From contig CM040428.1 of the NCBI GenBank assembly GCA_022702705.1, positions 114,622,183-114,686,182 on the forward strand: a DNA stretch of 64,000 nucleotides, in the 5' to 3' direction. Of this stretch, positions 1 through 9,835 are shown piece by piece. The notes beneath the pieces were generated by a model. That model saw only the letters and a list, made by a program, of their open reading frames with translations. It did no database searches and was not told the origin of the DNA. This stretch comes from Papilionanthe hookeriana x Papilionanthe teres. Its lineage: Eukaryota > Streptophyta > Magnoliopsida > Asparagales > Orchidaceae. The stretch's first letter is position 1. Each line of letters opens with the position of its first letter. Made by a program: the position numbers and the translations under genes.

Positions 1-284
1 TGAACTCTCGCTGGGGAAAGGAAAAGGAGGTGAATCCCAAATCACATGATCTGGGAGAAATTTCGATTTAAATCTTTGTTTCAGTCTAAGTTTTGATGTG
101 TGAATTTAGATTTCAATTTGGAGTTTCAATTTAGATTGAAGTTTTGTTAAGATTAATTTTGAAGGGATTTGATTTGAAATGAAAATTGGAATTTTGAGGT
201 TTTAGATGCAACATCTTCAACCCCAAAAGAAGATCGAATCGATTGGATTGGATCATTACAATGAGGAAAGATCTCAGAGTAATG
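1..284 (+). other. PBS-like site and leader-like DNA beside dioxygenase copy 1
   Basis: The first ~20 bases contain GAACTCTCGCTGGGGAAA, followed by a purine-rich stretch. The same motif occurs at 52232-52260 in the second copy. It resembles the primer binding site of Tat-type plant retrotransposons, which usually reads TGGCGACTC-CGCTGGGGA. Read this way it is on the + strand, opposite to the dioxygenase and integrase genes, which is odd. The rest up to 284 is AT-rich with no gene. The PBS reading is an inference from resemblance, and the adjoining LTR is outside the window. Confidence 0.35.
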
Positions 285-1330
285 CGGTATTTGGATGTAA
301 AATCCTTAACCTCAAGAGTTTGAATTTGATGTATTTCCTTGCGATAGGGAAATGATCCTAAAGCAATGCGATCTTGGATGTAAAATCCTCGACCCAGGAA
401 TTTGATTTGATGTATTTCGGTGCAATAGGGAAAGAATCCTAAAGCGAGTGCGAGTCTTGGATGTAAAATCCTCGACCCAAGAGTTTGAATTTGATGTATT
501 TCGAAGTGCAATAGGAAAGAATCCTAAAGCAATGCAGTCTTGGATGTAAAATCCTCGACCCAAGAGTTTGAATTTGATGTACTTCAAGTGCAATAGGGAA
601 AGGATCCTAAAGCGATGCGGTCTTGGATGTAAAATCCTCGACCCAAGAGTTTGAATTTGATGTACTTCAGTGCAATAGGGAAAGGATCCTAAAGCAGTGC
701 AGTCTTGGATGTAAAATCCTCGACCCAAGAGTTTGAATTTGATGTATTTCATTGCGATAGGGAAATGATCCTAAAGCAATGCAGTCTTGGATGTAAAATC
801 CTCGACCCCGGGAATTTGATTTGATGTATTTCGAGTGCGATAGGAAAGAATCCTAGAAACGGTGCGATCTTGGATGTAAAATCCTCGACCCAAGAGTTTG
901 AATTTGATGTATTTCGGTGCGATAGGAAAGAATCCTAAAGCAATGCGATCTTGGATGTAAAATCCTCGACCCAAGAGTTTGAATTTGATGTACTTCGAGT
1001 GCAATAGGGAAAGGATCCTAAAGCGATGCGGTCTTGGATGTAAAATCCTCGACCCAAGAGTTTGAATTTGATGTATTTCAAGGTGCGATAGGGAAAGAAT
1101 CCTAAAGCGATGCGGTCTTGGATGTAAAATCCTTAACCTCAAGAGTTTGAATTTGATGTATTTCAGTGCGATAGGGAAAGAATCCTAAAGCAATGCGATC
1201 TTGGATGTAAAATCCTCGACCCAAAAGTTTGAATTTGATGTATTTCAGAGTGCGATAGGGAAAGAATCCTAAAGCGATGCGAGTCTTGGATGTAAAATCC
1301 TCGACCTCAAGAGTTTGAATTTGATCGAGG
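285..1330. repeat. Tandem array, ~82 bp unit, about 12-13 copies
   Basis: A unit of about 82 bp recurs regularly and is marked by CTTGGATGTAAAATCCTCGA, then GAGTTTGAATTTGATGTA and AGGGAAAG-ATCCTAAAGC. Short indels separate the units. The minus-strand ORFs inside it are shadows of the repeat, because 82 is not a multiple of 3 and the frame rotates. It lies downstream of the dioxygenase ORF on that ORF's strand. Tandem arrays in untranslated regions are well known in Tat/Ogre-type retrotransposons. The corresponding place in copy 2 holds an unrelated array. Confidence 0.9.
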
Positions 1331-1575
1331 TTTGATGTGAGATCCGGAAAGATCGAATTTGAGATTTGAAATTTGGACCGAGATTTGATTTAAGATCCGG
1401 AAGATCGAATTTGAGATTTGATAGAGATTTGGAATCTGGAAAGATTGAATTTGAAATTTGGAAGGATGAGTTTGAACTCGGTTGAAATTTGATTTAAGAT
1501 TTGATTTGAAATTTGGAAGATCGCATTTGAAATTTGATTGAGATTTTGATTTAACATTTATGTTGATTTTGTTTA
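1331..1575. repeat. Short-period degenerate repeats
   Basis: Irregular recurrence of short phrases such as GATCGAATTTGAGATTTG, GATTTGATTTAAGAT and CCGGAAAGATCG. There is no coding potential. It links the 82 bp array to conserved sequence next to the dioxygenase ORF, and the equivalent part of copy 2 (53190-53510) is different. Confidence 0.6.
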
Positions 1576-2035
1576 TCTTTTAATGATTCAAATTTTATTT
1601 TATCGTTTATTTAATGTTCATGTGAATTTGGTGTTTGTCATTTTTTTAGATTTTTTTTTTTTTTTTAAGGAAAGTTTTCTTTTATTCTCTTTTTTTTTAT
1701 TCCTTTTCTGTTCTTTGTTCGAAGTTCATTTAACTTTAACGGCGTTTCCCAATCAATTTGCACAAAAGAGGTGAAGGCCAAAAATGTGACATGGTCACTT
1801 TCATTCCAATCATGTAGAAGATACATCATACATCTTGATCCGGAATATATTTCATACAATCCATGTAAACTCAAAACGGATCGTGTATGATCTTTGTCGA
1901 TCCATCCAAAGAAGCATCTGTCAAAAATCCATGTCTGAATAGTGGGGTACATGGTCAATAACATCACCTTCCAAGCCATCCTCGGCAAGGATGCCGTATG
2001 GATGTACATTGGAGGTGTGATATTTTCCATGTAAC
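1576..2035 (-). other. Conserved non-coding tail after the dioxygenase ORF, copy 1
   Basis: This stretch is alignable by eye with 53510-53957 of copy 2: both hold GAAGTTCATTTAACTTTAA, GGCGTTTCCCAA and GTGACATGGTCACTTTCATTCCAAT. It lies beyond the stop codon kept in copy 2, so it is most likely 3' untranslated sequence. In copy 1 an open frame runs on through it to 1665, but only because of a frameshift near 2090. GTGACATGGTCAC is a near-perfect short palindrome present in both copies. Confidence 0.6.
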
Positions 2036-3510
2036 TCACAGCTCGTAAGGCCGGAGGCTCTCTAGCTCCGGTCCGGCCGGAAATGGTAAGGTGTCTTCCG
2101 TCGTCCATCCTTCCGAAAGTAATCGAGATCCGCTTCACCGGTACTCCCGGTATGCAATGCTTAGCGATATCCGCTCCGTTGCCCTTCGGTATCATGACGG
2201 AACCTACCGGTAATGGTATCTTTATCGGCCCTCGGAACTCACTCGGGCTCGCTATCCGGAGGTCGAATCCGAACATGATATTACACTCGTTCGGGAAAGA
2301 GACTGTGCAGAAAGGTCTGACAAAGTCGTGGTGATCTATGTGTGGGGGTATGCAGTCACCCTGTTTGTAGATGTTAATAATGCAGCTATTGGGTATGCAA
2401 TCTGCTGGCAGTACCCTCCATGTTATCAATCTCTTTACCATTCTCTTGATGACTGATGGCATCGGATCCACTTGCCCATGACGGAGTATTCCCGGTGGGT
2501 TTCCCTTCCTGTCTTCCGCAAAGTTGTAACAGCATCCACATTGTATTGTGATTCTTCCCTTCCCCGGCATCCATCTCCGGGGTTCGAGTATGTGTTTTCC
2601 CTTAGTCGGCTCCGCTCGGCCCATTCTTTTCAAATCCCGGATGCAATCCACGATTTCTTCGTTGTTCATACTCCGAGAATACGTCCGTATGTAGCTCGAG
2701 GCCCTCCAGGTATATTGATTCTTCTCGCCTCTAATTCTCTCGAAGTATTCAAAGGTTTTCTTTTCAACATTCCGCATTCTCTCCAGCTCGTATTCCGGAA
2801 TGATCTGCGGATGGCGAGGCTCGGTGACATATTGTGGGATATACGGTTCAATCCCTTCACGTTCTCCCCGCATACCTTGGCTCCTCGGGGATGATGCTTG
2901 TTGGGACATCCCCCGGGTTGCTTCGCAACAAGGTCATGCATCATCGGTGGTTCTACCCGGTGGCGTGGTAGCCTTCTTTCTTCCGATCTTCCGGAAATTT
3001 CCCCGGTTCTTTCCGTCATCCTAGGAGCCGGCCTCCTTTCTTCGTGTTCCCGGTGAACCGGTGTCCTTGAAGTGTATGTACCGGCATTAGCAATCGTCTC
3101 GTCGCGCTGGTCCGCGGCTAGTTTTGTTAACATCTTACGGATACGGCGATTCTTATTTCTTCGTTGCGTTGTCGTGAGAGTAGCTCTTCGAACTTCTTGA
3201 ATCTCCGTGGGCGCGGCGCCGACAAGCTCGCCTTCGCCGTAGCGACTACAGACTTTATTTTCTTATCTTCTTCAATGTTTGTCTTTCTTTTCTTGCTGCT
3301 GGATTGGTGGCTTGGGCCACCCACTTTCATCATTGTATGGCCGGGCAGTTCTTCTCGGTCAACGGGGACCCAGTCACTTTCCTCGTACTGTAGGCCTGCT
3401 GGTGCGAAATCCGAGTCAATCTCGATTATCGCTCCATCCTTCACCATCTTTTCATCGAGTGTAAGGCTTACGCCATTTTTAAAGTTCAGGACCAACCGCC
3501 CGTTCGACAT
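2036..3510 (-). pseudogene. ALKBH9/10-like 2OG-Fe(II) dioxygenase ORF of a retrotransposon, copy 1 (frameshifted)
   Basis: Plant ALKBH9/10 proteins are AlkB-family 2OG-Fe(II) dioxygenases that remove m6A from RNA. Here the domain is clear: PPHIDHHDF (iron ligands H190 and D192, numbered from the ATG at 2909), a CNIMFG strand, IPLPVGSVMI, then AKHCIPGVPVKRISITF (third iron ligand H251, 2-oxoglutarate Arg R260). Upstream are family motifs GKGRITIQCGCCYNF and GNPPGILRHGQVDP. The likely real start is the ATG at 3510 (MSNGRLVLNFKNG), giving about 490 codons: an ~85-residue N-terminal part of unknown function, a Lys/Arg-rich linker, then the dioxygenase. Comparison with copy 2 shows frameshifts near 3220 and 2925, a compensated one around residues 62-84, and one near 2090 that bypasses the stop at 2036-2038. 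The second Arg of the usual RxxxxxR motif is Gly266. The gene follows the integrase on the same strand. The dioxygenase call is firm; activity is doubtful. Confidence 0.85.
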
Positions 3511-3804
3511 TTCCCTGCGAAAAGACAAGGAAAAGGATCGGGGTCGTACTAAGAACAAGAACATTAAGAAAATGTTTATTAAAGACAAAATTTTTTATTA
3601 CTCTTATATTTTTAAACTTAACAGGAATGAAGTGGGATAAGATCAGGAAAGAGATTTTGATTTGGAAGAGAGAAAACAAAGAAAACTTTATTATCAGGAT
3701 TTTATTTATTTTAGCACATTTTTGTTATTTTTGGGTTCGGACCCAGTCATAAGTAATCACTTCACCCGTGCTTCTAGGGATGGAAAGTTCATTCCTTCGA
3801 AACA
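3511..3804 (-). promoter_or_regulatory. Integrase-ORF2 spacer with conserved splice-acceptor-like site
   Basis: Read on the minus strand, a pyrimidine-rich tract ending TTGTCTTTTCGCAG (AG at 3516-3515) stands 4 bases before the ORF2 ATG at 3510. Copy 2 keeps the same arrangement (TTGTTTTCTTCGCAG then GGAAATG). This fits a 3' splice site that would let ORF2 be translated from a spliced subgenomic RNA, as known for post-pol genes of some retroelements. The donor is not established. The rest of the spacer is AT-rich and non-coding. Confidence 0.55.
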
Positions 3805-5130
3805 TCAGGTAGCGTAATAGTTTTTCAAGTATCGTCCGTTGATCGGAAGCATATGTCGTTCTCCGTGGCAGTTCACTAGCTGGTAGGAGCCTCCTGAGTA
3901 GACTGCCTCAACCACAAACGGTCCTTCCCAAGTGGGTTCAAATTTTCCTCCTATCTTACGGTGTGCAAGGATAGGTCTTTTGAGAACGAGAACTAAATCA
4001 CCAACTTTGAAGGTTCTTGGGCGGACCAGTCTGTCATGGGCCTGAACCATCTTAGCTTGGTATAGTTCTAAATTCTGTTGCGCTGCAAGTCTTTTTCCTT
4101 CTAGGCTTTCCAATTCTTCGAGTCGTAATTTGGCGTTCTCTTCTGTTGTGATTTTGTTTGCAACTGCAATTCGAGTGAAGGAAGGCCGAACCTCTAAAGG
4201 TAACACTCGCCTCGGACCCATACACCGGGCGTAAGGTGTAGCTTGCGTAGGGGTTCTGAAGGTTATCCGGTAGGCCCATAAGGCTTCTAACAACTTCTCG
4301 TGCCAATTTCTCTTATTATCGTCCAAGGTTTTCTTTAAAATTTGAACGAGAGTTTTATTAAAAGCCTTAGCAAGGCCGTTTGCTCTTGGGTAGTAAATTG
4401 TTGAATATCGCCAGTCGATTCCATGTCTCCTGAAAAAATTGTTGATTTGCGTGCTTCTGAATGCCGACCCATTATCCGAGATGATTCGCGCGGCACCCGA
4501 AACGGTAGACAACTTGGTTCTTGAAAAATTGTAGTACGTTATGTGCTTTCACTTCTCTAAGTGGAACCGCCTCGCCCACTTGGAAAAGTAATCCGTAGCC
4601 GCAAGAATGAAGCGATGTCCTTTCGACGACGGTGGTTCTATTGGACCCACTATATCCGTGCTCCAACATTCAAATGGCCACGATGCAATTGTCGGATGTA
4701 GCACATTTGGAGGTTGGTGTAGAACCACTCCGTGCACTTGGCATTGGTGACGGCTCTTGGCGATTTTCATGCGATCGGTCATCATCGAGGGCCGGTAGTA
4801 CCCTAGTCTTTTAATTTTCATTTTCATTTTCATTTTCGGGCCCGACTGGTGAGCGCCACAGAGTCCTGAATGCACCTCCTTAACGATTTCACGGGCCTCG
4901 GACCCGCTTAGGCACCTTAGCCACATTTGATCGAAAGACCTTCTGTATAACGTGTTGTTTATTAATGCGTAGGACAGAGTTCTTTTCTTGATCTGATGGG
5001 CTAGCGACCTATCGTCTGGTAGCTTTCCTGTTTGCAAGTAATCCATTAATGGTTGTCGCCAATCTTCCGTGTTTTCTGTCACTGTTGCAACTGATTCTTC
5101 TTCTTTTTCTGATTTGTGTATCGTGTCTAT
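3805..5130 (-). pseudogene. Ty3/gypsy (Tat/Ogre-like) integrase fragment, copy 1
   Basis: Integrase inserts retrotransposon cDNA into the genome. The fragment begins in the RNase H-integrase linker (TENTEDWRQPLMDYLQTGK) and contains a zinc-binding region (H90, H97, C133 in the frame from 5139), core motifs WSTDIVGP (D162) and IISDNGSAF, the NGLA-AFNKTL segment, and a C-terminal GPY/F-type module (WEGPFVVEAVYSGGSY) ending YLKNYYAT before the stop at 3807-3805. Frame changes occur near 4570 and 4505. Two catalytic positions are lost: the first zinc Cys is Arg (codon 4752-4750), and the Glu of DD35E is Lys (codon 4368-4366; copy 2 has Glu, and the difference is G to A). Gag, protease, RT and RNase H are absent: upstream sequence stops at the TGTCGGCA end of the long repeat. 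The Tat/Ogre lineage is inferred from motif style. Confidence 0.85.
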
Positions 5131-8100
5131 TGTCGGCATATTTTTAGGTTGTGTGATATTTTAAAAAGGGGTCGCCTAACAGAAGTTGTCGGCGAATTTT
5201 TAAATTTAAATATAGATATAATTTAGAAAGTAATATTTGATTTTGAAAATAATTTTAAATTTGAAGATTTTAAGATATGAAATCAAACCGATCTCACATC
5301 CCAAATAGTTTATATAAACGAGCACCGCACCGCAAACCGTATATCTATCCCTAAGGATAGACACATCGCTTGATGGTGGGGCTCGGTTAAATAAACTAGA
5401 AGATTTGTGACATCCGTTTGGTCTGCGAACCAATTTTATAAGCCGACAAATTCCCCGCTTAATATGAAACTATTAAACGGGGTTTATATTACTCAGGTTC
5501 TTTAAAATTCCCTATAAGGGCAAGCCCCTATAGTTAATTACATCTTAAGTGACGGAATCACCTAAGAAAACTCTCGATAATAATCAATAATTCGCTCTCA
5601 AGAATTTCAAAGTTTAAGTTTTCAAGGGATTGAATTTTGGGTTTCAATAGGGATGGATCAAGTTTGGAACATTTTGTTTTGGAAATTCAAAGGAAGAAAA
5701 GTAGGAGAAATTACGGATTCGAAGCGGACTTCGGTAATTTCCCGACTATCCTATTGTTTGGCTTGGATTTAGGAAAGTCCTAATGTTCATTTAATGTTTT
5801 AATCTTGCCAATTTTAGTTAATTAGGGCTTATATTTATATGATAGAATCATACAAATTGCCTGGGAGATATGAGGGTTTATGTCGTATCGGACGACTACC
5901 TCGGAATCCTAAGACCGGTTAAGGCTTAATTTGCAATGCAAATGCCTAACGAAGAGTTGAGGATTTATGTTGCACTAGGCAAACTACCTCGAAGTCCTAT
6001 GGCTTTGTTATTTAATTCTAGGAAAGTTTTGCTGAAGTAGATTCAAGTTTTGCCGACGACGATGGCCGTGCTTGCCCACCATGCTCCGAGCTCCTTGTTG
6101 TTGCAGAGGTTTAGTTTTAGAAATCATAAATCAGGGGATGAGAAAAGTGTTTTGGTTTAGAGAAGTCTTAATTTCCAAGTGTTTTTCGTGTTTTAATTAA
6201 AACAAATCTTAAAGTTGATTATAACGACACCGGTTAAGATCCCACGGTTCCATCCTTCCGGCATCATTATTTTTATCGGATTCACTTAGTCCAGATGAAT
6301 TTGCTAAACTCAACTGAATGAGTTCCACACTTTCATTTAGACCGTGGGAAATCCCGTTAGCAACACGTAGGTTACATCATCCGAGGTATCCCGATCATCC
6401 AACAAGACGTTTTAATTTAGTTATAATTGTAGTTTTGTGTTCTGTTTGTGATTAAATTTTGAGTTGTCTTATATTTTGAAATGTTGTAGAGGTGAATTTT
6501 ATCTTGTAGTGTCTTTTAATTTAGTTATGGGTTTCAGTTTTGGTTTCTGTCCTAAAGGTGTCGGTTTTCATGCAATCGTTGTTTTATCATGCAAGAAAAA
6601 TAAGTGCGATGCGATTAAATAAATTGCAATAAAATAAATTGCAATAAAATAAAAGCGTACCTGGAGGGTCTTCCCGTCATCCCAAGCTACACTTAAAATA
6701 CAATTTAGAGCATTTAAGCATTCATAGCAATTTCCTAGGTAAAGCTAAGGGAAAGGGTTATGGTTTTCTACCAAGTTCCTAATCCTATAGCTAGTCATTT
6801 CCTATGACGTCTAGGTTCCTTGTGTTTTTGGTTTGAGGATGATTTTCTTCATCAAAGAATAACTAAGTTCATTTGTTCTTATAAATATCCTATCATATTG
6901 AGGAAGTGCTTAAGAAGAATCTTAAACATCTTTTCAATATTTCTAGGATTGTTTTAAGTCCAAGAGAATTTAATTATGTAAATGAATCGATCATCCGAGG
7001 TTTTCAAGTTTTGTTAACTTGCTCGAGTGAACTAGGACATTTGAATGTCCTATAAGTGAAGTAACATTTCATTTAATATTCCGTTTAGGAGTTATGATAA
7101 CTAAAGCTCCTAGGGCAAAATGATATTTAATGATTTGTGATTCAAATTTAAGTTCAAATTAATGATTTAAGTTTGGAATAGTGTTCAAGTTATTTTAGAT
7201 TTATTTTTGAGTTCTTTATGTCTTAGGTGATGTTATTTAATTCGACTTAATTCAATTTAATTTTAGTTTAATTTAATTCAATTTAATTCAACTTAGTTTG
7301 ATTTGATTTAATTTTAATTTAATTTTATTTAATTTGATTTAATTTTTAATTTAATTTAATTTAATTTAATTTAATTTAATTTAATTTATTTAATTTAATT
7401 TAATTTAATTTATTTAATTTAGTTTAATTTATTTAATTTAATTTAATTAATTTATTTAATTTTATTTAATTTAATTTAATTTTAATTTAACTTTTTAATC
7501 TTAATTTAATTTAATTTAATTTTAATTTAATTTACTTAATTTAATTTAATTTTTAATTTGATTTAATTTAATTTTAATTGAAATTTTTGAAAGAGTTTAA
7601 TGATTTAATTTTAGTTTAATGATTAAGTCTTTTAATATTTTAAATTTGAGTTATCATTTTAATTAAGAGTTGAATATTAATGAGATGATTAAATTTAGGG
7701 ATCTTTTAAATTAAAGGATAAATCTCTTCCTAATAATATCCCTATTTTAATAATTCCAATTTTATTATTCTCCCAAATTTAATCAATTATTTAATTAAGG
7801 TTTAATCATTTTAAATTGCTTAATGGGTTTCTACCCTTTAATTATTTAAATTTCAATCATCCAAATCAGGTTAGAATCAAATATTTTACTTGTTAATCTT
7901 TTTTATTAAACCTAAAGTTTTAATTAAGGGTTAAAATTTTAATTACCATCTTGCCCTTTAAGCTCAATAATTTTATAACTCACTAAATTGAACTCAAATG
8001 AACTTGAAATTTTTATGTGACTTCACTCATATGTCAATAAAGACATGAGAGGAGAAAATGTGATTTTTCTGTATTTAATTTATTTATATAATTATTTTTA

Positions 8101-8875
8101 GTAGAAAATAGAGATTTTCAAGGAAAATTTGATAACATGACCAAGGGTAAGTTTCTGTCCTTAAGAAAATTAGGGGACATTCCTAATGACCAGAGGACCA
8201 CTTGGACCAAATTTTGTAATTTTTTGAATTATATTTTATTTATTAGAATTATTTTAAGTTCTGGAGTATTAATTAATTTAAAAATAAAATAAATGTTGAA
8301 AAATGAATTTTATAATTTTTAAAATTCTCTCTGATATCAAGGATTCCAGAGAACCAAATTTTACAATTTTCTGATTTTTCTTTGATTTATTATAATTATT
8401 TTGGTGAAAATGCTAGAAAATACATTTTTTTTAATTTTAAAATTACCCTAGAGCTTTAAAAATTAATATCTCACCAAATAGACCTAAGAAAAATATGGGG
8501 TTTGTTCCTAAGTGATTAAAATTCAAAATGTGACATTTTGGTGAATTTTATTATTTTTGTGATTTTTATTATTTTTTAATTATTAAAAATATTAAAATAA
8601 TATTAAAAATTAACTTTTTTAGAAAATTGAAATTTTAATTTACTTAAATTCCCCTGATATCAGAGAGGCTCCAAAACCAATTTGGTAAATTTTTGAAAGG
8701 TATTTTGAAAGTTATGAATTTTTAAAGTTTAAAATGACTAAGTGGCTTAATCAAATCCAATTAGTGGGGTTAGGTTTGGGTTTAGGTCAAAAATGGGCCT
8801 TTTAATTTTGGGTTGAACTTGAGTGGGGTTTGGATCAAAATCTTGGGCAAATCATGTTAGTGTTTTCTGTAAATT
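5131..8875 (+). mobile_element. Long repeat (giant LTR/LARD-like), 3'-truncated copy
   Basis: It begins TGTCGGCATATTTTTAGG directly against the integrase fragment. The first kilobase reappears inverted at 24290-25295 and 63400-64000. It then carries the segment around CGGTTAAGATCCCACGGTTCC (inverted at about 63300), an AATTT-rich array at 7254-7575, and non-coding AT-rich sequence matching 60.7-62.4 kb inverted. About 2.5 kb is missing near 8760, where sequence jumps from the 60.8 kb equivalent to the 58.3 kb equivalent. It ends near 8875 at GTTAGTGTTTTCTGT, where inverted gag-like DNA begins. There is no coding capacity. Confidence 0.75.
7254..7575 (+). repeat. (TTTAA)n pentanucleotide array
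   Basis: Near-continuous TTTAATTTAA-type repeats with scattered interruptions lie inside the long repeat. Equivalent arrays sit in the other long-repeat copies at 18890-19270, 19590-19990, 51260-51485 and 62100-62300, so the array is a resident part of the element rather than a local expansion. Confidence 0.85.
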
Positions 8876-9620
8876 ATCTTTATTCGATAGTGGGGTCAGT
8901 TTGTTCCTTAGAAATTTCCTTCATCGTCCTTTCACACTTCCTTCAACTCAAGGTTCTTTAAACATATCCCCACCACTTCCACTCTTGTTGTAGGTCATCA
9001 GGTGTGTCTTCCTGAGAACGATTGTGCACCGAGTTGGTCAATCGTTTCCCCAGCTGCCTTCTATTTTTCCTTGTCGAGCCCCTAGACTTTCCATACTCCA
9101 CTGGTCAGCCAGAACCTTCTTCTAACAATAATCTCCTTCTCCTCATTTTGTGTCAGTTAACCCAAGGATGAAAGTCCAATGTTAATACTCGATTATCCCA
9201 ACATTGGGTTGACATCTCATCAACTGGTTTCTTCTCCAAAATTGCCACCTTGTCGTAGTGATCCCTCCTTACTAGGTCAGAATAATCGGCAGACCGAGCG
9301 ATCGTGGGACCTCACCTGCCAGCTTAAAAGGTTAGCCTCAATTAATCGTCTAAATGAACTTCCTCACAAACGAGGTCTTGTTCTCTGGTCGCATCGATCT
9401 ACTTTGTCCCACACCGCAACCCGAGAAATAGTCAACAAAATCGTTTCACGAAAATTCACTACTTTCCGCGCACACGTTAAATTAATATATAATTCAAAAT
9501 CGAATAATCATTATTCACGATCTGAGATTTCACAATAAATTAATGGAGTCTTTCTGATTCATAATCCTCCTAATAGTTTCTCTAGTTATACCAGAGGGTT
9601 CAAGGTTTTCAGCAGTCCTA
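8876..9620 (-). pseudogene. Athila-like gag remnant, left arm
   Basis: Inverted homologue of 30780-31590. On the minus strand it carries the equivalents of TAGTGAATTTTCATGAAAC, GAGGAAGTTCATTTAGACGATTAATTGAGGC and the downstream GGAGAAGAAACCA stretch. No long frame survives. The 119-codon + strand ORF at 9179-9538 is antisense to it and has no recognisable product. Its identity rests on the better-preserved right-arm copy. Confidence 0.5.
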
Positions 9621-9815
9621 AACTATGCATAAAGATGTAAGAGTTTAAAAAGAAATAAAAAAACACGTACTCAATAATACTTATATATAATTTTATTATA
9701 TTTTAAATACAAATTACTAACACACTAACAACACTTAACAAATAAAAAACACTACAATATTCAATTTTCAAGGTTAATTACATCAACTAAAATTTTACTT
9801 AAGTCAAATTAATAT
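9621..9815 (-). other. Athila-like leader, left arm
   Basis: AT-rich sequence between the PBS and gag remnants on the minus strand, mirrored at 30533-30720 of the right arm. It contains no coding sequence. Confidence 0.4.
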
Positions 9816-9835
9816 TCAACTCAACAACAATGCCA
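9816..9835 (-). other. Degenerate tRNA-Asp-type primer binding site, left arm
   Basis: On the minus strand the site reads TGGCATTGTTGTTGA, preceded by AATTTT. The Athila consensus is TGGCGCCGTTGCCGGGGA. It is the mirror of the site at 30513-30532. Confidence 0.55.

Noticed and set aside
131..1142. Minus-strand repeat ORFs with EIHQIQTLGSRILHPR units
   Set aside because: They are products of the 82 bp tandem array, fall in rotating frames and overlap each other.
285..1330. CRISPR array
   Set aside because: Units are contiguous ~82 bp tandem copies without unique spacers, in a plant-type context.
1665..2035. C-terminal extension of the dioxygenase ORF in copy 1
   Set aside because: Copy 2 has a stop at 53958-53960 after RPYKL. 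The extension arises from a 2-base shortfall in copy 1 just after MDD and reads through untranslated sequence.
2036..3510. Viral origin of the AlkB domain (plant RNA viruses can carry one)
   Set aside because: It lies next to a Ty3/gypsy integrase twice, and its motifs (GNPPGILRHG, LEGLELHTGVFS) look like plant ALKBH9/10. No viral replicase sequence is nearby.
2036..3510. Ordinary host ALKBH gene or processed pseudogene
   Set aside because: Same position after integrase in two loci, with a shared unusual N-terminal part, fits an element gene better.
9179..9538. 119-codon + strand ORF
   Set aside because: Antisense to the mirrored gag remnant and not open in the right arm.
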